DNA from: JALHUB01 sp963719465
Lineage (GTDB): Bacteria; Chloroflexota; Dehalococcoidia; DSTF01; JALHUB01
DNA: 64,000 bases
Reading direction: 5' to 3'
NCBI GenBank assembly: GCA_963719465.1
Contig: OY970386.1
Coordinates: 1,922,001 to 1,986,000, forward strand
A model generated the notes under the pieces. The model saw only the letters and a list, made by a program, of their open reading frames with translations, did no database searches and had not been told where the DNA came from. Position numbers and translations under genes: made by a program. Of the stretch, positions 43,445 through 52,982 are shown one piece after another. Numbering within the stretch: position 1 is the first letter of the stretch; every line of letters starts with the position of its first letter.

Positions 43445-44099
43445 ATGCGAAAGGGCATCGTCCTGCTCCTCAGTGTTCTCGGGGTCGCGTCGGCGATCAG
43501 CTGCAGTGGCGGAGGCGCTGGGACTTCTTCGGCCAGCCCGACTGCGTCGGGGAACGGCGGAAGCGCGGGAACACCTGCGGGCAGGCCGACCGCTTCGAGC
43601 GGCGGTGCAACGCCGCAGCCAGGGGTGACGCCGGCGACCATGGCGATGACGAGCTCGGCGTTCGCCGCGGGCGGGGGCATCCCCGCTAAATACACCTGCG
43701 ACGGCCAGGGCGTATCGCCGCCGCTGCAGTGGGACGCGCCGCCGTCCGGCACGCAGAGCCTGGCGTTGATCGTCACGGATCCGGATGCGCCGGGCGGGAC
43801 TTACGTGCACTGGGTGATCTACGGCCTGCCCGGCGTCGTCGCGCTCCCTGCCGGAGAACGTATCGACCGACGCGAAGCCGCCGACGGGCGGCGTCAATGG
43901 GCAGAACGGTGCGGGGAAGCTGGGCTATACGCCGCCCTGCCCGCCGAGCGGGACCCACCACTATTACTTCCGTCTCTACGCGCTGGACACGAGTATCGCC
44001 GCGACGCCCGGCCTGACCGCGGACGAGCTCATGCAGTCGATGAGCGGCCACATCGTCGGGCAAGCGGAGTTGATGGGGACGTACGCTCGCGGGGAGTAG
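43445..44099 (+). CDS. YbhB/PEBP-family lipoprotein, single-base frameshift
   Basis: A phosphatidylethanolamine-binding-protein-like protein, about 217 residues after correction. The signal peptide ends with lipobox ASAISC; a Ser/Thr/Gly-rich linker follows. The PEBP core reads PAKYTCDGQGVSPPLQW, then VTDPDAPGGTYVHWVIYGLP in one frame. The conserved second half (LPENVST, PPCPPSGTHHYYFRLYAL and the C-terminal helix) is in the next frame. Removing one base in CTCCCTG near 43848 joins them. GGAGGGCCAGC precedes ATG 43445. Function of secreted PEBPs is not well known. Confidence 0.82.
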
Positions 44100-44183
44100 A
44101 ACGACGGAAAGTCTTCGACGTGGACAATCGGCCGCATTAGACGGTCTGCAGGCAAGGGCGGTTCGGTCTGCGACTCATGTGCG

Positions 44184-44310
44184 ATTATGCGCATTCTCGA
44201 TGCCCGCCTTCGGCGGGCCGACGGAAGCAACGGGCCGATGAACCAACGAGGGCCGCTCGGCAACCCGAGCGGCCCCGAAACCACGATTCGACCGCAATAG
44301 ACGCCGATGT
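44184..44310 (-). repeat. Dispersed two-hairpin intergenic repeat, full copy, inverted orientation
   Basis: On the minus strand the order is ACATCGGCGTC, GTGGTTTCGG, hairpin 1 (GGGCCGCTCGG/CCGAGCGGCCC, 44250-44275), a longer spacer, hairpin 2 (GCCCGCC/GGCGGGC, 44202-44218) and GAGAATGCGCATAAT, as in the copy at 14662. It fills most of the gap between the PEBP and enoyl-CoA hydratase genes. Confidence 0.8.
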
Positions 44311-44317
44311 CACGTCC

Positions 44318-45091
44318 TCAGCGGCCCTTGAAGTTCGGCGGACGCTTCTCCAGGAACGACGCCACGCCCTCCTTGAAGTCCTCCGTCGCGAACAGCGGCA
44401 GGAACTGCAGATAGGCCTGATGCACGCTCGCCTCGAAGCTCTCCTCCAGGGACAGACGCATTAGCCGCTTCGCCGCCTGCACCGCCAGCGGCGCGTTGCC
44501 GGCGATCTCTTCCGCCCAGGCGCGCGTCTCCTCCGCCAGCCGCTCGTGGGGCACGACGGCGTTCACCAGCCCCAGCGACAGCGCCTCCTGCGCGTCGAGG
44601 ACCTTGCCGCGGAACACCACCTCCGACGCCTTCGCCCAGCCGAGCAGCCGGGGAAGCATCCACGTGCCGCCGCTCTCCGGCAGAATGCCGCGGCGCGTGA
44701 AGACCGCGCCCAGCTTGCCCTTCTCCGAGGCGATGCGGATGTCGCAGCCGAGGGCCAGGTCGAAGCCGTAGCCGGCCGCCGGCCCGTTGAGCGAGCAAAT
44801 CACCGGCTTGTCGAGCGTGTGCAGCGCCATCGGCGGGCTGTTGTTGAGATCGAAGCGAAGGCCCATCCCGCCGCCGCCGAACATCTCCTTCAGGTCCAGG
44901 CCGGCGCAGAAGCCCCGCCCCGCGCCCGTAATGACCACCACCCGCACCTCCGGGTCGCGGTCAACGTCGCGTAGCGCGGCCGCCAGGCTGTTGAGCATCG
45001 GCAGCGAGATCGCGTTCAGGGAATCGGGCCGATTCAGGGTTATCGTCGCTATGCCGCCGTCTTTCACGTAGAGCAGGTCTTCGTATTCCAT
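44318..45091 (-). CDS. Enoyl-CoA hydratase/isomerase family protein
   Basis: A 257-residue crotonase-fold enzyme acting on acyl-CoA esters. It begins MEYEDLLYVKDGGIATITLN and carries GRGFCAGLDLKEM and LNGPAAGYGFDLALGCDI (oxyanion hole), then EKGKLGAVFTRRGILPESG and the C-terminal RPPNFKGR. One catalytic Glu of hydratases aligns with the GILPESG region; the other is not conserved in the usual place, so isomerase or another crotonase activity is possible. Together with abfD and the two ligases it suggests acyl-CoA metabolism. Confidence 0.88.
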   Translation of the reverse strand: MEYEDLLYVKDGGIATITLNRPDSLNAISLPMLNSLAAALRDVDRDPEVRVVVITGAGRGFCAGLDLKEMFGGGGMGLRFDLNNSPPMALHTLDKPVICSLNGPAAGYGFDLALGCDIRIASEKGKLGAVFTRRGILPESGGTWMLPRLLGWAKASEVVFRGKVLDAQEALSLGLVNAVVPHERLAEETRAWAEEIAGNAPLAVQAAKRLMRLSLEESFEASVHQAYLQFLPLFATEDFKEGVASFLEKRPPNFKGR

Positions 45092-45171
45092 AATGGCCTC
45101 CCTTCAACCTGCCGCGAGTATGGCATCGGACGCGGAAAAGCGTCAACGCGTGAGTGCGAATAACGACGTAA

Positions 45172-45180
45172 TGCTATAAT
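45172..45180 (+). promoter_or_regulatory. Extended -10 promoter before the GNAT gene
   Basis: TGCTATAAT is a perfect extended -10 element, 32 bases before the ATG at 45212. No clear -35 is present, as allowed for extended -10 promoters. Confidence 0.6.
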
Positions 45181-45211
45181 ATCGAGGTTCAGACTCGCGG
45201 AGGGCCGAGAC

Positions 45212-46300
45212 ATGCTTCAAGAGGAAACCTGGACGGCCGCAAGGTACTCGCCGGAAGACGCCTCCGCCTGCCTGGAGCTCGCGCGCAAAGTCTCCTCCGA
45301 AAACGTTCTCGCCGACGCCTGCTTCGACTGGCAGACGCAGCGTGGTCCCGCCGGTCCGGCCGTCGGCATGGTAGCGCGGGAAGCGAACTCGGGACACCTC
45401 ATCGCCTGCGCCTCGATGGTGCCGGTCGGCGTGCGCCTTTCCGGTGAGTCCGTCACAGCCGCGCTCACCCTGAAGCCGCTGATCGACCCCGAGTTCGAGG
45501 GCCGCGGCATCCCCCTCGACCTGCTCCGAAAGCTCGACGCGCTGGCGGCCGAAGAGAAGATCGCCTTCAGCTACGCTTTCCCCGACGAGGCGTCGTTCCC
45601 GATGCTCGTGAACCAGGGCGGTTTCAAGGAGGTCGCTGCGCTCTCGCTGCTCATCCGGCCTCTTCGGCCGGAGCGGCTCGCCATGAAGACGACCGGCAGC
45701 CGCGTCCTGGCGAGAACGGCGTCGATCGCGCGCGTCGTCTGGCGCACGCCTCCGTCCGTTCGCCAGAAAGAGGTGCCGGGACTTGCCATAGAAGAGGTGA
45801 AGGACTTCGATGAGCCGTTCGCCGTCTTCTGGCGAAGGGTCCAGCACCGCACGCCGCTAATGGTCGTCCGCGACTCCGCCTATCTCAACTGGCGCTACAT
45901 CAACGTGCCGGACTGCCAGTTCGCCGCCTTTGCCGCGAGGTCGGAGGGAAAGGCGCGCGCGATCAGCGTGCTGCGGGCCGGAACGCTGGGCAGATTCTCA
46001 GCCGGCCTCATCGTCGACCTTATCGTCGAAGCCAGCGGCGAAGGAAGGGCCGCCGGCCGGCTGCTGATCGAGCACGCCGGCGCCTACTTCAAAGAACAGG
46101 ACCTCGACATGCTGGCGACGCTCTCGCTGCGTCATACGGACGAGTTCCGCCTCTTCCGCGCTTCCGGCTTCTGGATGCCGCCGCGTTTCATGGAGCCGCA
46201 TCCGCTCCATTTCGTCGTGCGCTCACACGCCGACGAGGCAAACGCCGCCTATGACCTGCACAACTGGTTCCTGACTCTGGGCGATTCCGACGTAGTGTAG
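45212..46300 (+). CDS. GNAT-family N-acetyltransferase with C-terminal extension
   Basis: A 362-residue cytoplasmic protein. The N-terminal half is GNAT-like: the region LTLKPLIDPEFEGRGIPLDLLRKL resembles motif A (acetyl-CoA binding, here EGRGIP). The second half, from about residue 190, looks like another GNAT-like module (FWRRVQHRTPLMVVRDSAYLNWRYINVPD and IVDLIVEASGEGRAAGRLLIEH). Two-module architecture resembles polysaccharide-associated acetyltransferases. Substrate unknown. GCGGAGGGCCGAGAC precedes ATG 45212. It converges with the histidine kinase gene three bases away. Confidence 0.75.
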   Translation: MLQEETWTAARYSPEDASACLELARKVSSENVLADACFDWQTQRGPAGPAVGMVAREANSGHLIACASMVPVGVRLSGESVTAALTLKPLIDPEFEGRGIPLDLLRKLDALAAEEKIAFSYAFPDEASFPMLVNQGGFKEVAALSLLIRPLRPERLAMKTTGSRVLARTASIARVVWRTPPSVRQKEVPGLAIEEVKDFDEPFAVFWRRVQHRTPLMVVRDSAYLNWRYINVPDCQFAAFAARSEGKARAISVLRAGTLGRFSAGLIVDLIVEASGEGRAAGRLLIEHAGAYFKEQDLDMLATLSLRHTDEFRLFRASGFWMPPRFMEPHPLHFVVRSHADEANAAYDLHNWFLTLGDSDVV

Positions 46301-46303
46301 GCG

Positions 46304-48344
46304 CTAGCCCGGCACCGTCACGACGACGCGCGTGCCCTCGCCCGGCTTCGACTCGATCTCAATCGTGCCGCCGAGGAGGCGCGCCCGCTCCTGCATGCCG
46401 ATGAGCCCCAGCTTGCCCGATGCGGCGGCATCACCCGACCGGGCAGGCGGCTCGAATCCGTTGCCGTTGTCGGCCACCGTCATAACGATGCCATCCGGCC
46501 GGAAGTCCAGCGTCAGCTCCACGGCCGAGGCGCGTGAGTGCTTGCGAACGTTGTTCAACGCCTCCTGCGCGATCCTGAACAGCGCCAGCTCCGACTCTGG
46601 CGGCAGACGGCGCGGCTCACCCGTTATGCGCGTGTTCGTCGCGATGCCGTCCTGCTCCTCCAGGGCGATGAGCAACCACTTCAGCGCCGGTAGCAGGCCG
46701 AGGTCATCGAGGACGGGAGGCCGCAGGTCCTGGCTGAAGCGTCGCACGCCGTCGAGGATGGCGTCCGTCTGCTCCCGCAGCTCGTCGAGGCGTTCCGCTA
46801 ACTGAGGCGGCACGTCCGGACCGCTCGAGGACAGCAGGTCGAGGCGCCGCGAGACGCCGGTAAGCGCCTGCGCCGTGTCATCGTGCAGCTCGCGGGCGAT
46901 GCGGAGGCGTTCGCTTTCCTGCGCCTTCAGCACCTGCGATACGTAGTAGCGAAGGTTCTCCTGCATTCGCCGCTGTTCGGAGACGTCCCGGACGATGGAC
47001 TGGACGCCGATGGGCCGGCCGTTACGGATGATCAGGCTGGGCATCAGCTCGACAATCGCCTCGCTGCCGTCGCGGCGCGTGAGCGGGAACTCGATTAGGG
47101 CGTCGACCGGCTCGCCACGGTACTGCGCCCTCAGCATGTCTTCGACCGCCTTGAACGTCCTTCGGCGTCAGGAAGTGCGACGCGTCCAGCTCCCTCAACT
47201 CGTCGAGGTTGTAGCCGGTCAGCTTCTGGAAAGCACGGTTGGCGTTGATTATCCGGCCGTTGAGGTCGTGCACCTCGATGGCGCCGGTAGCGTTCTCGAA
47301 CAGACCGCGATAGTTCTCCTCCGATTGTCGCAGCTGCTCCGACGCCTCTCGCTCCTTCTCATACAGCTTCGCGTTCTCGATGGCGACGCCGATGGCGTTG
47401 CCGATGGCGCTTGCCAGCTCGATCTCCTCCGGAGCAAACTCGCGGGGCTCGCTCGTGGCGGCGCAGAGCGTGCCCAGCACTCTGCCCTTCGACTTCAGCG
47501 GAACGATGAGCTGCGCCTGCAGGTTCTCCCGCTTGCCGACTTCGCTCGCCAGCCAGGGGCTAACGGCGTTGGCATCCGCCACCAGCGGCTCGCCGGTCTG
47601 AGCGACCTGGCCGTTCAGCCCTTCGCCCACGCGCAGGCGCTTCGCCATGCCGACGAACTCGTTCGAAACGCCGTGGTAGGCCTCAAGCGTCAACTCGTCG
47701 GAGTCTTCGTCGAGGAGGTAGAGAAGCGACTTCTCGACTCCCATGACCTCCTGCACTTTGTCCATAGCGTGGTGCAGGATCTGGCGGGGTTGGAGCGACT
47801 CGGCGACAACGTTGAGAACGGCGTTGATCGCTTGCAGCCGCCGCTCCTCGTTCTCGACGGTCTGGATATGCGAGCGCAACTCCCGCTGCGTCCACTCCAG
47901 AGAGGCGATGGTACCGCGGTGCTCTGCCTTCTCCCGGTTCGACACGTCGATCAGCCATGTGACGAAAACGCCCATCACCGCGAACGCCGCCACCTCGATG
48001 CCGGCCTCTTCAGCGGCAGTCGAGGTTACAAAAACGCGCGGCAGGAGCAGAGCGGTGATAACCGCGGTGGTAGTCAAACCGCCGCGCAAGCCGAATATAT
48101 AGGCGGCGTAGGCCACCGGAAGAATCGAGAGAATGCGGTGCACGGATCGTCGCGTGAAGTCGATACGCAGCACGGTCTCCAGCGAACTCAGGACCGGCAA
48201 CGAATCGGCGTAATAGAAGATGGTGCCGCAGGTGATGATGGTGACGATTATCCAGAAGTGCGGCTCACGGAGAACGCGCCAGGAGCGCGTCTCCCGCGCC
48301 GGCGTGGCCAGCATCCGCCTTGTCCGCGCAATGGTCTCTATCAC
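46304..48344 (-). CDS. Sensor histidine kinase (GAF-PAS-HisKA_3), single-base frameshift
   Basis: A NarX/DegS-type kinase of about 679 residues after correction. Order: N-terminal membrane helices (about 30-145), coiled linker, GAF (about 185-330), PAS (about 345-465), HisKA_3 with ARELHDDTAQALTG holding the phospho-His, and HATPase with DNGNGFEPP and IGMQERARLLGGTIE. The frame breaks in the PAS domain near 47155: FLTPKD joins FKAVEDMLRAQYRG after removing one base. Its start overlaps the response regulator by four bases. The signal is unknown. Confidence 0.9.
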
Positions 48345-49030
48345 TTCGACGAGTCCCCCATAGACACACCATCGAGCGAGATCCAGCCTTCCTTCAGCGC
48401 CCGCAGGACCGCCTCAGTCCGCGAGCTAACGCCGAGCTTGTCGAAGATATTGCCGAGGTGCGATTGGACAGTTCGCACGCTCAACGCCAGCTCCGAAGCG
48501 ATCTCCTTGTTGCTCATGCCCCTCGCTGCCAGCTTCAAGACTTCCAGCTCGCGGTCGCTGAAGTGCTCCGGCAGCCCCTCGACAGCAGCGGGCTTGCCGC
48601 GGCTCATCGACGAGAACCACTGCACCACCTTACGCGCGACGTGTGGGTCGAGCACCACCTCGCCGGCGCTCACATCGCGTATCGCGTCGACGAGCTGGGC
48701 GCCGCGTACGTTCTTCAACAGATAGCCGTTGGCGCCGGCCTCGAGCACCGCATAGATGTACTGGTCGTTGTCGTAAGCGCTGAGAACGAGGATGGATATG
48801 CCCGGCTGATTGGACTTGATGAGCTTCGTCGCCTCGATGCCGTTGAGATTGGGCATGGCAACGTCGATTATCGCGACATCCGGCTTCAGCTCCTGCGCAA
48901 GGCGCACCGCCTCTTCGCCGTCCGCCGCTTCGCCCACCACCTCGAAATCCCGTTCCCGCTCCAGGCGTTCGCGCGTACCCTCGCGCACCAGGGTGTGGTC
49001 GTCGGCTATGAGTATGCGGATCTTGTCCAT
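48341..49030 (-). CDS. NarL/LuxR-family response regulator
   Basis: A 229-residue DNA-binding regulator. The receiver domain begins MDKIRILIADDHTLVREG with the acidic pair, and the phospho-acceptor Asp is in VAIIDVAMPNLNG. The C-terminal LuxR HTH is complete: FSDRELEVLKLAARGMSNKE, then SVRTVQSHLGNIFDKLG. GAGGAGAATTAAG gives a good ribosome binding site for ATG 49030, so this start is preferred to an upstream one at 49087. It is co-transcribed with the kinase, its presumed partner. The 348-base region upstream (49031-49378) shows no supported gene. Confidence 0.93.
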   Translation of the reverse strand: MDKIRILIADDHTLVREGTRERLERERDFEVVGEAADGEEAVRLAQELKPDVAIIDVAMPNLNGIEATKLIKSNQPGISILVLSAYDNDQYIYAVLEAGANGYLLKNVRGAQLVDAIRDVSAGEVVLDPHVARKVVQWFSSMSRGKPAAVEGLPEHFSDRELEVLKLAARGMSNKEIASELALSVRTVQSHLGNIFDKLGVSSRTEAVLRALKEGWISLDGVSMGDSSK

Positions 49031-49378
49031 CTTAATTCTCCTCGCCTCTGTGGCTAACTCTCCCATATACAGATTACATTCAGCCACTCTAAGCCGCCAG
49101 CAGTAGCCTGCCGGAGATCATCCGCCAACTATGCGTAGCGGCATTGCGCGAAATACCTAGAGTCGGTGCGCCGTCTCGCCTAGCGGATGCGCCGTTCGCG
49201 AAAAGCAATGCGTTATACTGGCCGATTCGGCCCGCGCGATTGTCGCTTTTAGGGGTCGAATTCCAAGGCCGAAATGCCTATCAACAATCGGCGCTCAAAG
49301 CGGACGACAGGCTGCCCCTTTGTGCCGTAGTCTACACATGGAAGAAGAAAACAAGACGGAAAGGGCAAAGGTGAGGAA

Positions 49379-49870
49379 ATGACAACGATGACTGGAACCC
49401 CAACCGGAGTCGAGAAGACCAGCCTGGGCGCCCCGCAGACGATCTGGCAAGAGCGGCCACGCGCCGTCGGGTACGTCAGGCAGGACTTCGAGGAGATGGG
49501 CAAGAAGTGGACGCGGCCGGATGGGCAGAAAGGCCGCATCTGCGCCTGCGCTGAGACCCACGGATGGGAGCTCGCCGGCGTGCACGAGGACATCGGTTGG
49601 ACGGGCGAGTGCCTGAACAGGCCGGCCCTCATCGCTATCCTTGCCGACCCCAAGTTCGACCTGCTGGTAGTGGACCGCACCGACCGACTGGCCTGCAAGA
49701 AGAGCGACCTTGACTTCCTGCTCGCCCTGCTCGAAGAGCACGGCATCACCTGCGTGCCGGCTACCTGGTCCTGGGAGCCGCTGGCGCAGTACATGCGCTG
49801 GTGGTACCGCAGCAAGAGCAACCCGGTCTACGCCCAGCTCGACGCCGCAACGGCGAAGGCGAAGGCGTGA
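49379..49870 (+). CDS. Stand-alone serine-recombinase N-terminal domain, catalytic residues lost
   Basis: A 163-residue protein covering only the resolvase fold: RAVGYVRQDFEEMG, ICACAETHGWELAGVHEDIG, LNRPALIAILADPKFDLLVV, DRTDRLAC and the closing ITCVPATW. In the family the start motif is YxRVS; here the catalytic Ser is replaced (YVRQD, Asp36) and the second Arg of DRLxR becomes Cys106. The other arginines (34, 103) remain. It should not cut DNA. It lacks the DNA-binding domain. It lies before a membrane Fe-S oxidoreductase gene, 96 bases away, and may be a domesticated protein. Confidence 0.75.
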   Translation: MTTMTGTPTGVEKTSLGAPQTIWQERPRAVGYVRQDFEEMGKKWTRPDGQKGRICACAETHGWELAGVHEDIGWTGECLNRPALIAILADPKFDLLVVDRTDRLACKKSDLDFLLALLEEHGITCVPATWSWEPLAQYMRWWYRSKSNPVYAQLDAATAKAKA

Positions 49871-49966
49871 TCGGGCACAGGGAGTTTTCGACGGGTCTGA
49901 ACCGTCGAATCATCAGGGAGGATATCAGGTAAGAGGGGCGGATTGAAGGAGTAAAGGAGGTGCATA

Positions 49967-52090
49967 ATGGCCTCCCGACCAGATCTCTGGAACATACAGT
50001 TCGGTAACCTAGTCTACCTGTTCGGGGCGCTGCTGGTCGTAGCGGTGATATACGGCCTCTACCGGCGGCTGCGCATCTGGAGACTCGGCAGCGAGGACGA
50101 CCGGTTGAAGGATATTCCCGGCCGCTTCCGCGAGTTTGTGATCAAGACGAAGGCCGACTGGCTGTGGCACAAGCGCATCATCCGCAACAGGTATGCGGCA
50201 GTCATGCACATGCTCATCTTCGGCGGCTTCGGAGTGCTGCTGGTCGGCACCAGCCTGGACGCGATACACACGCACGTCTATCAATTCCTGGAGGGCAACA
50301 CCTATCTGGTCTTCTCTCTAGCCTGTGACGTCGGCGGCCTGATGGTTCTGGCCGGCGTGGGCATGGCGGCCTACAGGCGCTACGTTGTCCGGCCGACGAA
50401 GCTGGACAACGCCCTCGATGACGCTGTGACGCTGGCGTGGATAGCAACGGTTTGCATCACCGGCTACATCGTCGAGGGACTGCGAATGTCGGCGACAGAG
50501 ATCACCGTCCACCCCGGCTGGTCGGTGTGGTCGCCGGTTGGCCTCGTCTTCGCCGAAGCGTTCCGTCCGCTCGGCCATGACGCTCAACTGACCCTCCACA
50601 AGACCTTCTGGTGGTCCCACATGTTCATCGCCATGGGCGGCATGGGGTACATCGTTCTCAGCTTCACGAAGCTTGGACACATCGTTGCTTCCCCGCTGAA
50701 CATGTTCTTGCGGACGGCGCCCGCTAACAAGGGCGTGCTGAAGCCAATCGAAATCACCGAGACGAGCGTTGGAGCGCTTGGCGCCTCCAAGATACAGGAC
50801 CTGAGCTGGAAAGACCTGATCGACCTCGACGCCTGCACGCGCTGCGGCCGCTGCCAGGAGGTTTGCCCGGCCAACCTGACCGGAAAGCCGCTCTCACCAA
50901 AGATGGTGATTCAGGAGTTGAAGGCGCACATGGTCGAGAGGGCGCCAGCGCTTCTCAGCGGCAAGAAGTCGCAGGAGGAGGTGCCGCTGCTGGCAGGCGG
51001 CGTCATCACGCAGGACGAGCTGTGGTCCTGCACGACGTGCGGCGCCTGCGAAGAGGCTTGCCCGGTCTTTGTGGAGCCGGTGAAGAAGATCATTGAGCTG
51101 CGCCGGAACCTCGTCCTGGAGCAGGGCGAGATACCGCCGACGCTGATGGCCGCTCTTCGGTCCACGCAGGACAGAGGCCACCCGTGGAAGGGCGCCTCGG
51201 CCTCGCGGACCGATTGGACGGAAGGCTTTGAAGTGAAGAATGTCGCTAACGACGGCGACGCGGAGTTCCTCTTCTGGGTCGGCTGCACGGCCGCTCTCCA
51301 GGAGAGCAGTATGAAGGCGGCTCTGGCCCTGGCGCGGCTTCTCGACGCCGCCGGCGTGAAGATAAGCATCCTGGGGCACGAGGAGTCCTGCTGCGGCCAC
51401 CCCGCCCGGAGAATCGGTGACGAGTACCTGTTCCAGTGCCAGGCGCAGGCGAACATCGAGACGCTGAAGCGCCATAACGTGAAGAAGATCATCACCGCCT
51501 GCCCGCACTGCTACCACACGCTGAAGTACGAATACCCGCAGTTCGGCGGCGACTTCGAGGTCGTGCACCACACGGAATTCCTGCTGAAGCTGGTGAAGGA
51601 AGGCCGGCTGAAGCTGACCAAGGAAATCAAAGCGGTAGTCGCCTACTCCGACCCGTGCTACCTCGGTCGCTACCACGGCATCTACGAAGCACCACGCGAG
51701 CTCGCGGCTTCGGTACCGGGCGTCAGGATGGTCGAGATGGCCCACTGCGGCGCCAACGGCCTGTGCTGCGGCGCGGGCGGCGGTCGGATGTGGATGGAGG
51801 AGGAGCCGGAGCAGCGCGTCAACCGGGTTCGGGCCAAGGAAGCGGTGGACACGGGTTGCGACAAGGTGCTGACAGCCTGCCCGTTCTGCCTGCAGATGTT
51901 CAAGGACGGGCTGACCGGCCTCGGTCTGGAAGAGCCGCCGGAAGCGCTCGACCTGGTGGAGCTGCTGGAGCGGTCGGCGCTGCCGGAAGTGGCGGCGGTC
52001 GCGACGGCGGAAGAGGCATCGAAGGAAGAAGCTCCGGCAGAGAAGGCTGCCGATCAAGACGGAATACTGAGTGGCGTAGGCGGCGAGTAA
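49967..52090 (+). CDS. Membrane-bound Fe-S oxidoreductase (NarI-like, 2x[4Fe-4S], CCG domains)
   Basis: A 707-residue protein with five to six helices at the N-terminus resembling the NarI-type haem b domain (HKRIIRNRYAAVMHMLIFGGF, then HKTFWWSHMFIAMGG). Two [4Fe-4S] motifs follow: CTRCGRCQEVCPANLTGKP and CTTCGACEEACPVFVEP. Two CCG modules follow, with CCGHPARRIGDEYLFQ and CCGAGGGRMWMEEE. The combination resembles HdrDE-type or ETF-linked FadF-like quinone reductases, which pass electrons between a soluble carrier and the quinone pool. AAAGGAGG precedes ATG. It ends with an acidic tail and a strong terminator. Electron donor is unknown. Confidence 0.88.
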   Translation: MASRPDLWNIQFGNLVYLFGALLVVAVIYGLYRRLRIWRLGSEDDRLKDIPGRFREFVIKTKADWLWHKRIIRNRYAAVMHMLIFGGFGVLLVGTSLDAIHTHVYQFLEGNTYLVFSLACDVGGLMVLAGVGMAAYRRYVVRPTKLDNALDDAVTLAWIATVCITGYIVEGLRMSATEITVHPGWSVWSPVGLVFAEAFRPLGHDAQLTLHKTFWWSHMFIAMGGMGYIVLSFTKLGHIVASPLNMFLRTAPANKGVLKPIEITETSVGALGASKIQDLSWKDLIDLDACTRCGRCQEVCPANLTGKPLSPKMVIQELKAHMVERAPALLSGKKSQEEVPLLAGGVITQDELWSCTTCGACEEACPVFVEPVKKIIELRRNLVLEQGEIPPTLMAALRSTQDRGHPWKGASASRTDWTEGFEVKNVANDGDAEFLFWVGCTAALQESSMKAALALARLLDAAGVKISILGHEESCCGHPARRIGDEYLFQCQAQANIETLKRHNVKKIITACPHCYHTLKYEYPQFGGDFEVVHHTEFLLKLVKEGRLKLTKEIKAVVAYSDPCYLGRYHGIYEAPRELAASVPGVRMVEMAHCGANGLCCGAGGGRMWMEEEPEQRVNRVRAKEAVDTGCDKVLTACPFCLQMFKDGLTGLGLEEPPEALDLVELLERSALPEVAAVATAEEASKEEAPAEKAADQDGILSGVGGE

Positions 52091-52137
52091 CGGCTCCTCT
52101 CCGAACTTAATCGGCGTTGCCCCGCCCGCCCCTTTCA

Positions 52138-52180
52138 GGCGACCAGCGTGAGACCTGCGCTGGTCGCCTCCTTTTCTCTT
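52138..52180 (+). terminator. Strong intrinsic terminator after the Fe-S oxidoreductase gene
   Basis: GGCGACCAGCG (52138-52148) pairs with CGCTGGTCGCC (52158-52168) and is followed by TCCTTTTCTCTT. It lies 48 bases after the stop. Confidence 0.9.
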
Positions 52181-52235
52181 CGAACGCCTCGATTCGACGC
52201 GCTCCGGATGGTATTCTGCAGGCGAGGAAGCGCTC

Positions 52236-52910
52236 ATGGACGAACGCCCCGATAAGAAGGTGGAGCGGGAAGAACCCGCAAAAGACCGTCGGCAAAACCT
52301 TCTCACCCGCTTCGCGGAGTGGATCGTCGAAGACCGCAGTCGGCGCATAATCGCGGGCGTGATCGTCACCGTCTTCCTCGTCGCCTTTGGCGCGGTCGTG
52401 CTGGTCCTCCAGAGCCGCTTCAAGGGGTTCGGCTACGCCGGCGTATTCTTCGTCAACCTGGCGAGCACTGCGGTCTCGTTCCTCTTCATCCCCGGCCTTA
52501 CTCTTGCCGGCCAGGCGCTCATCGTCAGCGACGCGAAGTCGCTCGGAGCATTCCGAGTCGGTATCGCCGGTGGATTGGGCATGGGCCTCGGCGAGATCAC
52601 GGCCTACGTCGTCGGCTCCGTCGGACGCGACCTCGCCCACGGCCGGCGGGTCGGCGGTCCGACGTGGTTCAGACGCACTGTCGAAGGGATCGGCGGGGCG
52701 ATAAGCTGGCTACTGGCCCGCTACGGTACCGTGACGCTCTTCGTGCTGGCAGCCGTCCCTAACCCGCTGTTCGAGGTGGCCGGCTTCAGCGCCGGCGCCG
52801 TCCGGATGAGTTTCTGGCGCTTCCTGATACCGGTCACGCTGGGAAAGCTGGCGCGCGGGCTCGCTCTGGCCTACCTCGGCGCCCACTTCGGCCACGTCAT
52901 CGGCCTCTGA
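52236..52910 (+). CDS. VTT-domain (DedA/YqaA-like) membrane protein
   Basis: A 224-residue protein with a basic cytoplasmic N-terminus and about five helices. The VTT-domain pattern is visible: GYAGVFFVNLASTAVSFLF, GLGMGLGEITAYVVG, ARYGTVTLFVLAAVPNPLFEV and the C-terminal GKLARGLALAYLGAHFG. The family is proposed to act as lipid scramblases or flippases. It is followed after 72 bases by an MFS gene and probably begins a run of membrane-protein genes. Confidence 0.82.
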   Translation: MDERPDKKVEREEPAKDRRQNLLTRFAEWIVEDRSRRIIAGVIVTVFLVAFGAVVLVLQSRFKGFGYAGVFFVNLASTAVSFLFIPGLTLAGQALIVSDAKSLGAFRVGIAGGLGMGLGEITAYVVGSVGRDLAHGRRVGGPTWFRRTVEGIGGAISWLLARYGTVTLFVLAAVPNPLFEVAGFSAGAVRMSFWRFLIPVTLGKLARGLALAYLGAHFGHVIGL

Positions 52911-52982
52911 CCGCCGGCCGCGATTCTCCTCTTTCAGGCGGAAGCATAGAATGGGCGCATAACTCTTCGGGGGAGCGTCCGA

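Noticed and set aside
49144..49374. A 76-residue gene before the recombinase-like gene
   Set aside because: No ribosome binding site or domain, and composition looks like intergenic sequence.
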